Of a DNA stretch of 64,000 nucleotides, positions 14,690-21,954 are shown piece by piece. Position numbers and translations under genes: made by a program. The stretch spans positions 79,022 to 143,021 of the forward strand of contig JBDNFW010000036.1 in assembly GCA_041689615.1 (NCBI GenBank), in the 5' to 3' direction. Every line of letters starts with the position of its first letter. Position 1 is the first letter of the stretch. Below the pieces are notes generated by a model. It saw nothing but the letters and a program-made list of their open reading frames with translations, had not been told where the DNA came from and ran no database searches. The DNA comes from UBA7359 sp041689615 (GTDB lineage: Bacteria > Pseudomonadota > Gammaproteobacteria > Eutrophobiales > Eutrophobiaceae).

Positions 14690-15659
14690 AAATCTAGTCA
14701 AGGCTATAGTCATACTAGCTAATATTACATCATTTTTATTTATAAATGTTGCAGAAGCTGGAACAAGTAATGGCTTTGATTTAAATGAGAGTATTGTTCC
14801 ACAATCTGAAATCTTGTCCGGTGGTCCGCCACGAGATGCCATTCCAGCGTTGACCGATCCAGAGTTTATTCCAGTCGATGAAGATGAATGGATAAAAGAT
14901 GAATCACGAATATTAGGAGTTTATGTTAACGGAGTTGCCAAAGCCTATCCTCTTGAGATCATGAACTGGCATGAAGTAGTCAATGATACTTTTGGTGATA
15001 AGCACGTATTAATCACCTATTGTCCTTTATGTTTTAGTGGTATTGCATTTGATCCTGTGATTAATGGTAAAAGACACATATTTGGTGTATCTGGGTTACT
15101 CTATAACAGTGATGTATTGCTCTATGATCGCGAAACTGATTCGTTATGGTCTCAAATAATGTCACGTGCAATAACAGGAAAATATGTTAACCAGCAATTA
15201 AAACTTCTACCAATTGAAAACACGACATTACAGGATTGGCGAACCAAACATCCAAACACATTAGTTCTATCAAGGAAAACCGGCTACTCACGAAATTATA
15301 CATTAGACCCCTATTTTGAATATCGACAGTCTAAGGAACTCATGTTCCCCGTTAAATTTCGCTCATTCGGATACCATCCAAAAGAATTAGTACTAGGTAT
15401 TACAATAAATGGTAAATCCAAAGCATATCCACTATCCGAATTGTCTCGCACCAGTAGAGAAATCAATGACATTTTTGCCGGAGAAGATATTTATATCAAT
15501 TTTAATAAAAGTGAAAACTCAGGTACGATTCTGGACTCGAAATGTAATACATTACCTGCAATCACCCTCTTCTGGTTTGCATGGTATACATTTCATCCTG
15601 ACACAGAAATTTTCAGAGCTGTGGATTCCCATCAACCTTTAATTGAGAACCCTTGTTAA
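14682..15659 (+). CDS. DUF3179 domain protein, exported
   Basis: 325 residues from the ATG at 14682, which gives a signal peptide (AIVILANITSFLFINVAEAG) and an 8-base overlap with the previous stop; the longer reading from 14574 lies inside the CMD gene and is rejected. DUF3179 features: GGPPRDAIPALTDPEF near the N-terminus, then AYPLEIMNWHEVVND, VLITYCPLCFSGIAFD (a CPLC motif), GVSGLLYNSDVLLYDRETDSLWSQ and GKSKAYPLSELS. The conserved His and CPLC cysteines suggest metal or haem binding, but no function is known. It appears to be the last or next-to-last gene of the arsM operon and would act outside the cytoplasm. Confidence 0.85.
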   Translation: MNRNLVKAIVILANITSFLFINVAEAGTSNGFDLNESIVPQSEILSGGPPRDAIPALTDPEFIPVDEDEWIKDESRILGVYVNGVAKAYPLEIMNWHEVVNDTFGDKHVLITYCPLCFSGIAFDPVINGKRHIFGVSGLLYNSDVLLYDRETDSLWSQIMSRAITGKYVNQQLKLLPIENTTLQDWRTKHPNTLVLSRKTGYSRNYTLDPYFEYRQSKELMFPVKFRSFGYHPKELVLGITINGKSKAYPLSELSRTSREINDIFAGEDIYINFNKSENSGTILDSKCNTLPAITLFWFAWYTFHPDTEIFRAVDSHQPLIENPC

Positions 15660-15713
15660 ATTCCATGAAAAATAGAACATCAAATATAACCTGTAACATT
15701 GTAGGTTGATGTC

Positions 15714-16289
15714 ATGGAAACGAATACCATCAGATTATTTATTATCGACATCTCTGGTTATACTCGGTTTCTTGTAAATACGGATCTGGTTCATGGCAAA
15801 GAGACAATCACTGACATATTAAATAAACTCTACGATTTTTCTCCAAAAGAACTCAGCTTGAATAAAGTCGAAGGGGATGCCCTATTCTTTTACTCAACCA
15901 CATTGAGCATTGAAAGATTATGTCAAATAAGTAGAGACATCTATAATTACTTTAAACATGAAGTTCTAACCAGCGTTTCACATAAACATAACACATGCCC
16001 TTTTACTTTATGTCGGCATATAAACGATTTAAGTATCAAATTTTTCATTCACGAAGGTGAGGTAGCATTCCATAAAGTATGTAATTTCGATGAAATGATA
16101 GGAAAGGCAGTGATTGAAATTCACAGAGTCATGAAAAACAGTGTTAACAGTGATTCATATATCTTAACAATTGACCAAAATGGAAAATATTATGAAAAAT
16201 ACAAATACATTGGAAAAGTAAATTACAACATTCTCTATCTGGATAAGAAAAAGAATATTTTTAATAAATTAAGTTATTTTTTTAATTAA
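15714..16289 (+). CDS. DUF2652 protein (adenylate-cyclase-fold-like)
   Basis: 191 residues. The N-terminus (LFIIDISGYTRFLVNTDLVHG) and NKVEGDALFFYS match the DUF2652 family, which resembles class III nucleotide cyclases with the D-I-S-G-Y-T-x-F and G-D-A motifs. Central cysteines (HNTCPFTLCRHI) could bind a metal, and FHEGEVAFHK follows. There is no membrane segment. No activity has been shown for the family that I know of. It lies 54 bases after the DUF3179 gene on the same strand and lacks its own recognisable promoter, so it may be the end of the operon. Confidence 0.75.
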   Translation: METNTIRLFIIDISGYTRFLVNTDLVHGKETITDILNKLYDFSPKELSLNKVEGDALFFYSTTLSIERLCQISRDIYNYFKHEVLTSVSHKHNTCPFTLCRHINDLSIKFFIHEGEVAFHKVCNFDEMIGKAVIEIHRVMKNSVNSDSYILTIDQNGKYYEKYKYIGKVNYNILYLDKKKNIFNKLSYFFN

Positions 16290-16376
16290 CAATCGTTCTA
16301 ACTAGTTGATCAACACAAATTTAATAAATAAAAAATATTTACTGAAACATGTATCTATCATAATTTTATATTTACC

Positions 16377-16601
16377 ATGGAAATTTTAATGCGAATTATA
16401 TTGAACAAGTATTACAATGCTGATTTTTCATCGCGAGCTATTCGTGTTGCTCTTGTTGTTGGTACAATTCTGAATTTAATCAATCATTATGATATTTTTT
16501 TCGGACAACATTTCGGCATGAAAGAATTATTTCAGATGAGTTTGACATATTTCATTCCTTATATTGTCTATTACCATGGACAGTTAATTTCTTCGTTATA
16601 A
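16377..16601 (+). CDS. nrtS: NrtS-like small nitrate/nitrite transporter protein
   Basis: 74 residues, or 70 from the internal ATG at 16389. Two transmembrane helices are evident, with the NrtS-type stretch RAIRVALVVGTILNLINHYD and a second helix MSLTYFIPYIVYY. NrtS proteins of cyanobacteria and proteobacteria act in nitrate/nitrite transport, in some species as a pair of subunits; only one is seen here. The gene stands alone between DUF2652 and the degraded XRE region, with no nitrate reductase nearby. The name rests on motif memory. Confidence 0.68.
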   Translation: MEILMRIILNKYYNADFSSRAIRVALVVGTILNLINHYDIFFGQHFGMKELFQMSLTYFIPYIVYYHGQLISSL

Positions 16602-16714
16602 TATCTAATAAAAGCGCTCTGAGAATTATTTTCAATAAACATTGTAAAAAATATAACTAAATCAGATTTAATTCTTCTAAATCGAAGCTAGTGCAAAAAC
16701 ATCCTCAATTATAC

Positions 16715-17010
16715 TAATTCTAGGAAAGCAGATACGTAAGCTCAGAGAGCAGTCTAGACTGTCTCAGGAAGCATTTGCAAGCGAGGCAGGGTTGGAGAGC
16801 TTACTATGCAGCTATCGGTCCAGACTGTGTGAAAACTCAAGATTACAACCATAAGATAAAATGATTCCCCACTTACAAAGCTAAATGATCTTGTTTAGGG
16901 ACAAGCATCTTAGAACTAGACATTATATTATTTCTTTTCCCCACAATTTAAAACCGAAAATAGTTTTCACACAGTCTGGGTCGAAAGCAGAAGATATTAA
17001 AATTCTGTAA
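16715..17010 (+). pseudogene. Degraded XRE helix-turn-helix regulator, interrupted by a MITE-like insertion
   Basis: Reading 16715-16810 gives LGKQIRKLREQSRLSQEAFASEAGL-type residues (written here in two pieces: LGKQIRKLREQSRL and SQEAFASEAGLE), the start of an XRE/Cro domain. No start codon is in frame. After ~16795 the natural continuation (RAYYAAIG) is in a different frame, so at least one small deletion exists. The 158-bp element at 16821-16978 then splits the remainder; joining across it restores a short RKQKILKF stretch. It is not expressed as an intact protein. The 527-base gap 16602-17128 holds only this, the insertion and AT-rich sequence. Confidence 0.6.
16821..16978. mobile_element. 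158-bp MITE-like element with 17-bp terminal inverted repeats and GGTC target duplication
   Basis: The ends are perfect 17-bp inverted repeats: CAGACTGTGTGAAAACT at 16821-16837 and its reverse complement at 16962-16978. GGTC stands immediately outside each end (16817-16820 and 16979-16982), which is a 4-bp target duplication. No ORF lies inside. It looks like a non-autonomous derivative of an insertion sequence, family not identified. It sits inside a decayed XRE gene. Confidence 0.75.
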
Positions 17011-17128
17011 ATGTTGTTTTTACTACTTACCAGTAAGTTAAGTAATCTGCTATATTTTTACGTTAATTTTCCACCTAGCTCTTTGTTGTACCGCACTTTA
17101 CACTGTAACATATTGATTATATTGAAAT

Positions 17129-17205
17129 GCCCTGGTAGCTCAGCTGGATAGAGCATCCCCCTCCTAAGGGGAAGGTCGCAGGTTCGACTCCTGCTCAGGG
17201 CACCA
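17129..17205 (+). tRNA. tRNA-Arg (anticodon CCT)
   Basis: 77 bases with encoded CCA. The acceptor stem GCCCTGG pairs with TCAGGGC (one G-T pair), the D-arm has AGCTCAGCTGGATAGAGC, the anticodon stem TCCCC/GGGGA flanks the loop CTCCTAA with anticodon CCT, and the T-arm has GGTTCGACTC. It reads AGG codons. Its 3' part is overlapped on the other strand by the end of the RND transporter reading frame. Confidence 0.95.
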
Positions 17206-19545
17206 TCCACCACCATTATTTTTTTTATCATCCTTAAATAAAAGACTAGCAATAGCCGGTAAAAGGAATATTGCCGCGACCATATTTAACAAGAACATAA
17301 AGGTCAGTAGTATCCCCATATCCGCTTGAAATTTTAAAGGCGAGAATATCCAGGTAATAACACCCACTGCAAGAGTGATACCGGTGAAAAATATACTAAC
17401 CCCGGTCGTGGACAATGTATAAAAATATGCCTCTTTGATCGACTTGCCCTGTTTTATAAAATCATCAAAACGACTATAAAAATAAATACCGTAATCAACA
17501 CCAATACCAACTCCCAATGCTACTACCGGTAAGGTATTTACTTTTAAGCCTATCTGTAAAAAAGTCATCAAGGCATAAGACAATACAGAAACCAACGCTA
17601 ACGGGATCACAATGCATAACATGGCTCTAAAAGATTTAAATGTTATAAGACAAAGCAAGGTAATTGCACTGAAAACATAAAGTAATATTGGAAATTGCGC
17701 TTCTTTAATTTCTTCATTTGTCGCCGCCATAACACCTACATTTCCAGCGGCCAGTTTAAAAATTACATTTTCATCTGGATTGTCTTGTTTGAATTTTTCA
17801 ACACTAGCAATGATATTGTCGATTGTTTCTGCTTTATGATCATTTGTAAAAATCATAACTGGCATAACACTACAATCACTGTTTAATAAGCCTGACGAGG
17901 TAGGAACATAGGCCACTGATTGTGTTAACACTGAAGGATTACGCGGTATCACACGCCACTTCATATTGCCCTCATTCCAGCCAGCATTAATACGTTTTGT
18001 AATTGTAGGTAAAGCAACCACAGATTGGACACCATTGGTGTTTCTCATATGCCATTCAAAACGGTCAATGAGCTCCATTACATCATAATTAATACATCCT
18101 TCAGTTATTGTTTCTGTAATTACCGTAATTACATCAACACCTATCGAGAATCGATTAGTAATGGTTTCTGTATCAACATTGTAACGGGAATCACCATGTA
18201 ATTCGGGCACGCCACGGTGTAAATCACCAATTTCTATGTCCGCTCCTTTCCATAAACCAAAAATAAAAAGAAACGTTGAGATAACGACAATCGTTATTGA
18301 AACTCGCTTATTGGTTAGTTCCGAAATTTTATTCCAGATGGGAAAAAGAAAGTTAGCGCGTTTATTTAAATTATCCTGATAGCCTTGTTTAAAATCCTGA
18401 TATGAAGCTAAAACGGGCAACAGAAAAAGATTCGTAAAAATAATCATTGCCACCCCAAGACTTGCCGTGATTGCCATCTCCTGAATAATTTCTATTTTAA
18501 TTAAACAGATTGTTATAAAACCAATACAATCACTGCTTAACGCTACCATTCCAGGAATAAATAATCGTCTAAAACTTTTTCTTGCTGCATCAATACCATT
18601 TGCACCGAGATATATTTCTACACGAATAGCACTAATCATTTGTACGCCATGACTAACACCAATAGCAAAAATCAAAAAAGGTACAAGAATAGACATTGGA
18701 TCAATACCAAAACCCAGTAGAGGCAATGTTCCTAGTTGCCAGATAACAGCTATTATTGAACAGCTCAGTGGAACAAGTGCAATTGAAATTGATTGCGCAT
18801 AATAATAAACAAGAAGACTTGTTATCAGAAAGCTAATAGCAAAAAATAAAATCGTTCGTTCTGCGCCTTCGGTAATATCACCAATTACCTTTGCGAAACC
18901 AATGATGTGATAATCAACATTTACGTCAACTTGAAAATTATTCTCTCTTATTTTTTCTTCCAGCTGTTCCGCTACTTTAACGTAATCGAGTTTTTCTCCT
19001 GTATTCGGATCGGTTTCAAGTAGTTGTGCACTGATTAATGCACCGGAAAAATCATTTGCGACTAGCCTTCCTAATATTCCGGCTTTGATAATATTTTCTT
19101 TAACCCGAAGTAGATCTGATTCCGTTCCTTGAAAATCATCAGGAATAACATTGCCACCGGCAATACCATCTTCAACAACTTCAGTAAAACGCACGTTCGG
19201 AGTAAACAACGAAGTTACTCGTGATCGGTCGACTCCCGGAATAAAAAATACTTCATCCGTAGCTAGTTTTAATGTCTTAAAAAATTCAGGCGTAAAGATA
19301 TCACCCTCATTTACTGTTAATGCCACGAGAATTCTGTTTGCCCCTCCAAACTCATCACGGTATTTAACAAAGGTTTTCATATAATCATGTTGCAACGGCA
19401 ACATTTTGCTAAAACCCGCATCAACTTTTAGGTTCGTTACCGACCATGACATGAGCACAGTAACAATCAAAAATAAACCAATTACCAACTTACGTTTAGT
19501 AAACAAGAAATTTTCAATTATTATGGCGGGATTAAATTTAGACAT
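17164..19545 (-). CDS. MMPL/RND-family envelope transporter
   Basis: About 793 residues from the ATG at 19545, which is 4 bases after the preceding stop; the longer start at 19599 lies inside the YCF48 gene. It has about twelve transmembrane helices in two halves, each with a large extracytoplasmic loop, as in the MMPL/HpnN branch of RND proteins (GIDPMSILVPFLIFAIGVSHG; LPVVALGVGIGVDYGIYFYSR). Such proteins export lipids or hopanoids with proton force. It is the last gene of DUF1302-DUF1329-YCF48-RND. The frame has no stop before the tRNA and ends inside it, so the last ~14 residues (CPEQESNLRPSP) are antisense tRNA sequence. Confidence 0.88.
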   Translation of the reverse strand: MSKFNPAIIIENFLFTKRKLVIGLFLIVTVLMSWSVTNLKVDAGFSKMLPLQHDYMKTFVKYRDEFGGANRILVALTVNEGDIFTPEFFKTLKLATDEVFFIPGVDRSRVTSLFTPNVRFTEVVEDGIAGGNVIPDDFQGTESDLLRVKENIIKAGILGRLVANDFSGALISAQLLETDPNTGEKLDYVKVAEQLEEKIRENNFQVDVNVDYHIIGFAKVIGDITEGAERTILFFAISFLITSLLVYYYAQSISIALVPLSCSIIAVIWQLGTLPLLGFGIDPMSILVPFLIFAIGVSHGVQMISAIRVEIYLGANGIDAARKSFRRLFIPGMVALSSDCIGFITICLIKIEIIQEMAITASLGVAMIIFTNLFLLPVLASYQDFKQGYQDNLNKRANFLFPIWNKISELTNKRVSITIVVISTFLFIFGLWKGADIEIGDLHRGVPELHGDSRYNVDTETITNRFSIGVDVITVITETITEGCINYDVMELIDRFEWHMRNTNGVQSVVALPTITKRINAGWNEGNMKWRVIPRNPSVLTQSVAYVPTSSGLLNSDCSVMPVMIFTNDHKAETIDNIIASVEKFKQDNPDENVIFKLAAGNVGVMAATNEEIKEAQFPILLYVFSAITLLCLITFKSFRAMLCIVIPLALVSVLSYALMTFLQIGLKVNTLPVVALGVGIGVDYGIYFYSRFDDFIKQGKSIKEAYFYTLSTTGVSIFFTGITLAVGVITWIFSPLKFQADMGILLTFMFLLNMVAAIFLLPAIASLLFKDDKKNNGGGWCPEQESNLRPSP

Positions 19546-19549
19546 AAAG

Positions 19550-20566
19550 TTATTCGCCAGAAATAAATTTATCTTTCGATAAAATTTCAATGCCCGCATC
19601 GCCTGTCAACAGTATAGAACCTTCTTCTTTTTCTAATATTGATGACAAACCATGTCTATGATGTAAATTGATATTAGAGAACGACTCGCCATTATCTTGA
19701 CTCAATAATAAAGTACCCGCTAACCCAATAACAACAATATCTCCATTGGAAAGACGTATGGCATCGGTCAACATTTCTTTACAATTCGTTTCTATTTGCT
19801 CCCATGAACTTCCTGCATCTGACGAACGGGAAAGATGTCCACGTAAACCATAAGCAAGTACTTCATCGAAAGATAAAGATAATGTGCCAAAAAAAGAACC
19901 CTGATAAGGTGATAGTAAATCAATCCAGCTTATGCCTCCATCATCAGAACGTAAGATATGTCCAGCTTCTGCGGCAATATAAAATCGTTTGTCTCCAGCA
20001 TAAGTTATATCGTTAAGATGCAAATCATAGACATCTGTATATTCTGATGAATCATCATCTTGATTAGTCTCGTTATTGTCAGATAAATTTAATTCTTCTC
20101 TTTGCCAGCTTAAACCACCATCTTTAGTAACATAGATTAAAGAATAAGCACCGATAGCGATTCCATTTAATGCATCTTTAAAAAATAAATCTAGTAAAGG
20201 AGCTTCTTCATCAATATCAGAAAATATTTTCTTCCATGTTTTTGCCCCATCTGTTGTTTTTAAAATAACGGCATCATGACCAACAGCCCAACCAGTTTTT
20301 TCATCAAGCATAAAAACATTCGTCAATGTTAACCTTGTTTCAACAAGTGCTTGAGTCCAATCTTTATTATTAATCGAATAAAGAATGTGACCTCTTTCTC
20401 CAACAACAACGATTAATGAATCGTATCGATCTGATTGAAGCAGCAATGATTTTTCTGCTAGAGGTGAGAAGGTTGATTGATCTGAAAATCCTTGTTCCTC
20501 AGAAATCGATTTCTGAGTTGTACACAGAAATAAAAAAAGGAAAAGAAATTTGGAAAGTTTAAACAT
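19550..20566 (-). CDS. YCF48-like/BNR-repeat exported protein
   Basis: 338 residues. A signal peptide (FLFLFLFLCTT) is followed by repeated blades with the BNR/Asp-box pattern SxDxGxxW: KTTDGAKTWKK, VTKDGGLSWQRE, RSDDGGISWIDL, RSSDAGSSWEQI and LSQDNGESF. These are features of the YCF48/photosystem II assembly-like propeller family. It stands between DUF1329 and the RND gene, all on the minus strand within 20 bases, so it is presumably a periplasmic scaffold for the same export system. No enzymatic residues are suggested. Confidence 0.87.
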   Translation of the reverse strand: MFKLSKFLFLFLFLCTTQKSISEEQGFSDQSTFSPLAEKSLLLQSDRYDSLIVVVGERGHILYSINNKDWTQALVETRLTLTNVFMLDEKTGWAVGHDAVILKTTDGAKTWKKIFSDIDEEAPLLDLFFKDALNGIAIGAYSLIYVTKDGGLSWQREELNLSDNNETNQDDDSSEYTDVYDLHLNDITYAGDKRFYIAAEAGHILRSDDGGISWIDLLSPYQGSFFGTLSLSFDEVLAYGLRGHLSRSSDAGSSWEQIETNCKEMLTDAIRLSNGDIVVIGLAGTLLLSQDNGESFSNINLHHRHGLSSILEKEEGSILLTGDAGIEILSKDKFISGE

Positions 20567-20583
20567 CGAGAACTGTCTTCTAC

Positions 20584-21936
20584 TCAGCGTTTCCCCTCTC
20601 TTCTAAGTGCTGATGGAGAAAAGTCACTATCAGAAACATCAAGATTATAGTTATAGGGTGTACTTTCATTATCGAGTCCAACAACAAGATAACGACCTGC
20701 TTGTATATCAGTATGCACTTCAAGCGTTGTCCATAGATTAGGCACGTCATAATAATTCATCGCCATACCTTCAGATACTCGCCATAACTGATCACGATTA
20801 TCATATTGATCCACTATTAATATTTGCCATGAATCTTCATCGACATAAAAAGTACGATGTTTATAGATATGGCGTGAACCTTCTTTTAAAGTCGCTTCAA
20901 CAACCCATACACGATGTAATTCATAACGAGGATAATCCTGATTAATATGCAGAGGAGTTAATATGTCTTTATATTTAAGTGAGGGACTTGATATTTTGTA
21001 ATTGTTATAAGGCACATAAATTTCTTTCTTGCCTAGTAACTTCCAGTCATAACGTTCAGGACTACCGTTATACATATCAAACTGATCATTGGTTCTCATG
21101 CCATCTGAGGCTGTGCCCGGATTATCAAAAGCCACATTAGGTGCGCGTCGGACTCGACGTTGTCCGGGATTATATAACCATGCTTTACGCTTTTCTGTAT
21201 TTTGGTTCAAAGTTTCATGAACCAAAAGAATTCCGCCAGCAAGTCTTGCTGGTGCGACCACTTCCTGTTTGAATTGAAGCAAAATATTATTCATTTTTTC
21301 TTCTGTCATGCCTTCCTGGCTATAAAGAACATTGAATTGATCTTCAAACTGAACAAGCGTGTAATCACCACCTCTCGTTGGTGTCGCCTGAGCGATATGT
21401 CTTTCTGCAGAATTTGCACGCCAACGTAAAATATGATTCCAGATTACTTCTAAACCATTACTTGGAATTGGAAAAGGTGTGCCTTCAATAGCACCGGTTA
21501 CTCCATTACCATCAGTCGTTAATTTTGCCGTTGCTGCAATTCGTTTTGTAGCATCATAGATTCGTTGTGGTGCAGCTGCAGTACGACGTGATTGATAGAC
21601 ATTTAATTTAAATGTATCTGGATAGGTTTTTAATAATGCCTTATGTCCTTCGCTTAACTTATCTGCATATTCAGATACATTACTATTAGTAATAGTAAAT
21701 TGAATCGCATCATCCGCAAAAGGATCAATATAATGCCCGCCCGGTTTGAACTCAGCAGGAGGTTTTGTTAAACCTCCATCCCATGCCGGAATAGTCCCAT
21801 CAGTATTCCCCGCTTTTTCTCCGCCCAGCGGCGTAAGAGTATTACCAAGCTGAGCAACTTGATCGGCAGTTAATTCAGCAAACACATTCAATGAAATAAG
21901 TGAGGTAACAAGGATAAGAATTTTCAATATTTTCAT
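20584..21936 (-). CDS. DUF1329 domain protein, exported
   Basis: 450 residues with a signal peptide (LILVTSLISLNVFAEL). It has the DUF1329 opening LGNTLTPLGGEKAGN-x-DGTIPAWDGGL, the central RRTAAAPQRIYDATKRIA and the C-terminal RTFYVDEDSWQILIVDQYDNRDQLWRV (given in two pieces: RTFYVDEDSWQI and LIVDQYDNRDQLW). Family members are LolB-like beta-clam proteins usually encoded beside DUF1302 and RND genes. It probably acts in the periplasm, carrying or receiving a lipid between the RND pump and the outer membrane. The length is normal and there are no disruptions. Confidence 0.92.
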   Translation of the reverse strand: MKILKILILVTSLISLNVFAELTADQVAQLGNTLTPLGGEKAGNTDGTIPAWDGGLTKPPAEFKPGGHYIDPFADDAIQFTITNSNVSEYADKLSEGHKALLKTYPDTFKLNVYQSRRTAAAPQRIYDATKRIAATAKLTTDGNGVTGAIEGTPFPIPSNGLEVIWNHILRWRANSAERHIAQATPTRGGDYTLVQFEDQFNVLYSQEGMTEEKMNNILLQFKQEVVAPARLAGGILLVHETLNQNTEKRKAWLYNPGQRRVRRAPNVAFDNPGTASDGMRTNDQFDMYNGSPERYDWKLLGKKEIYVPYNNYKISSPSLKYKDILTPLHINQDYPRYELHRVWVVEATLKEGSRHIYKHRTFYVDEDSWQILIVDQYDNRDQLWRVSEGMAMNYYDVPNLWTTLEVHTDIQAGRYLVVGLDNESTPYNYNLDVSDSDFSPSALRREGKR

Positions 21937-21954
21937 TTTTATTATCTCTCTATC

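Noticed and set aside
15692..15716. ECF-regulon promoter before the DUF2652 gene
   Set aside because: TGTAAC is present, but GTC follows at 13 bases and overlaps the start codon, so spacing does not fit.
16715..16978. Intact XRE regulator or full insertion sequence
   Set aside because: No start codon in frame, a frame change and an insertion; the element has no transposase ORF.
17058..17252. Short minus-strand frame with SRTCDLPLRRGMLYPAELPG text
   Set aside because: It is the complement of tRNA-Arg read in another frame, a known artefact, not a gene.
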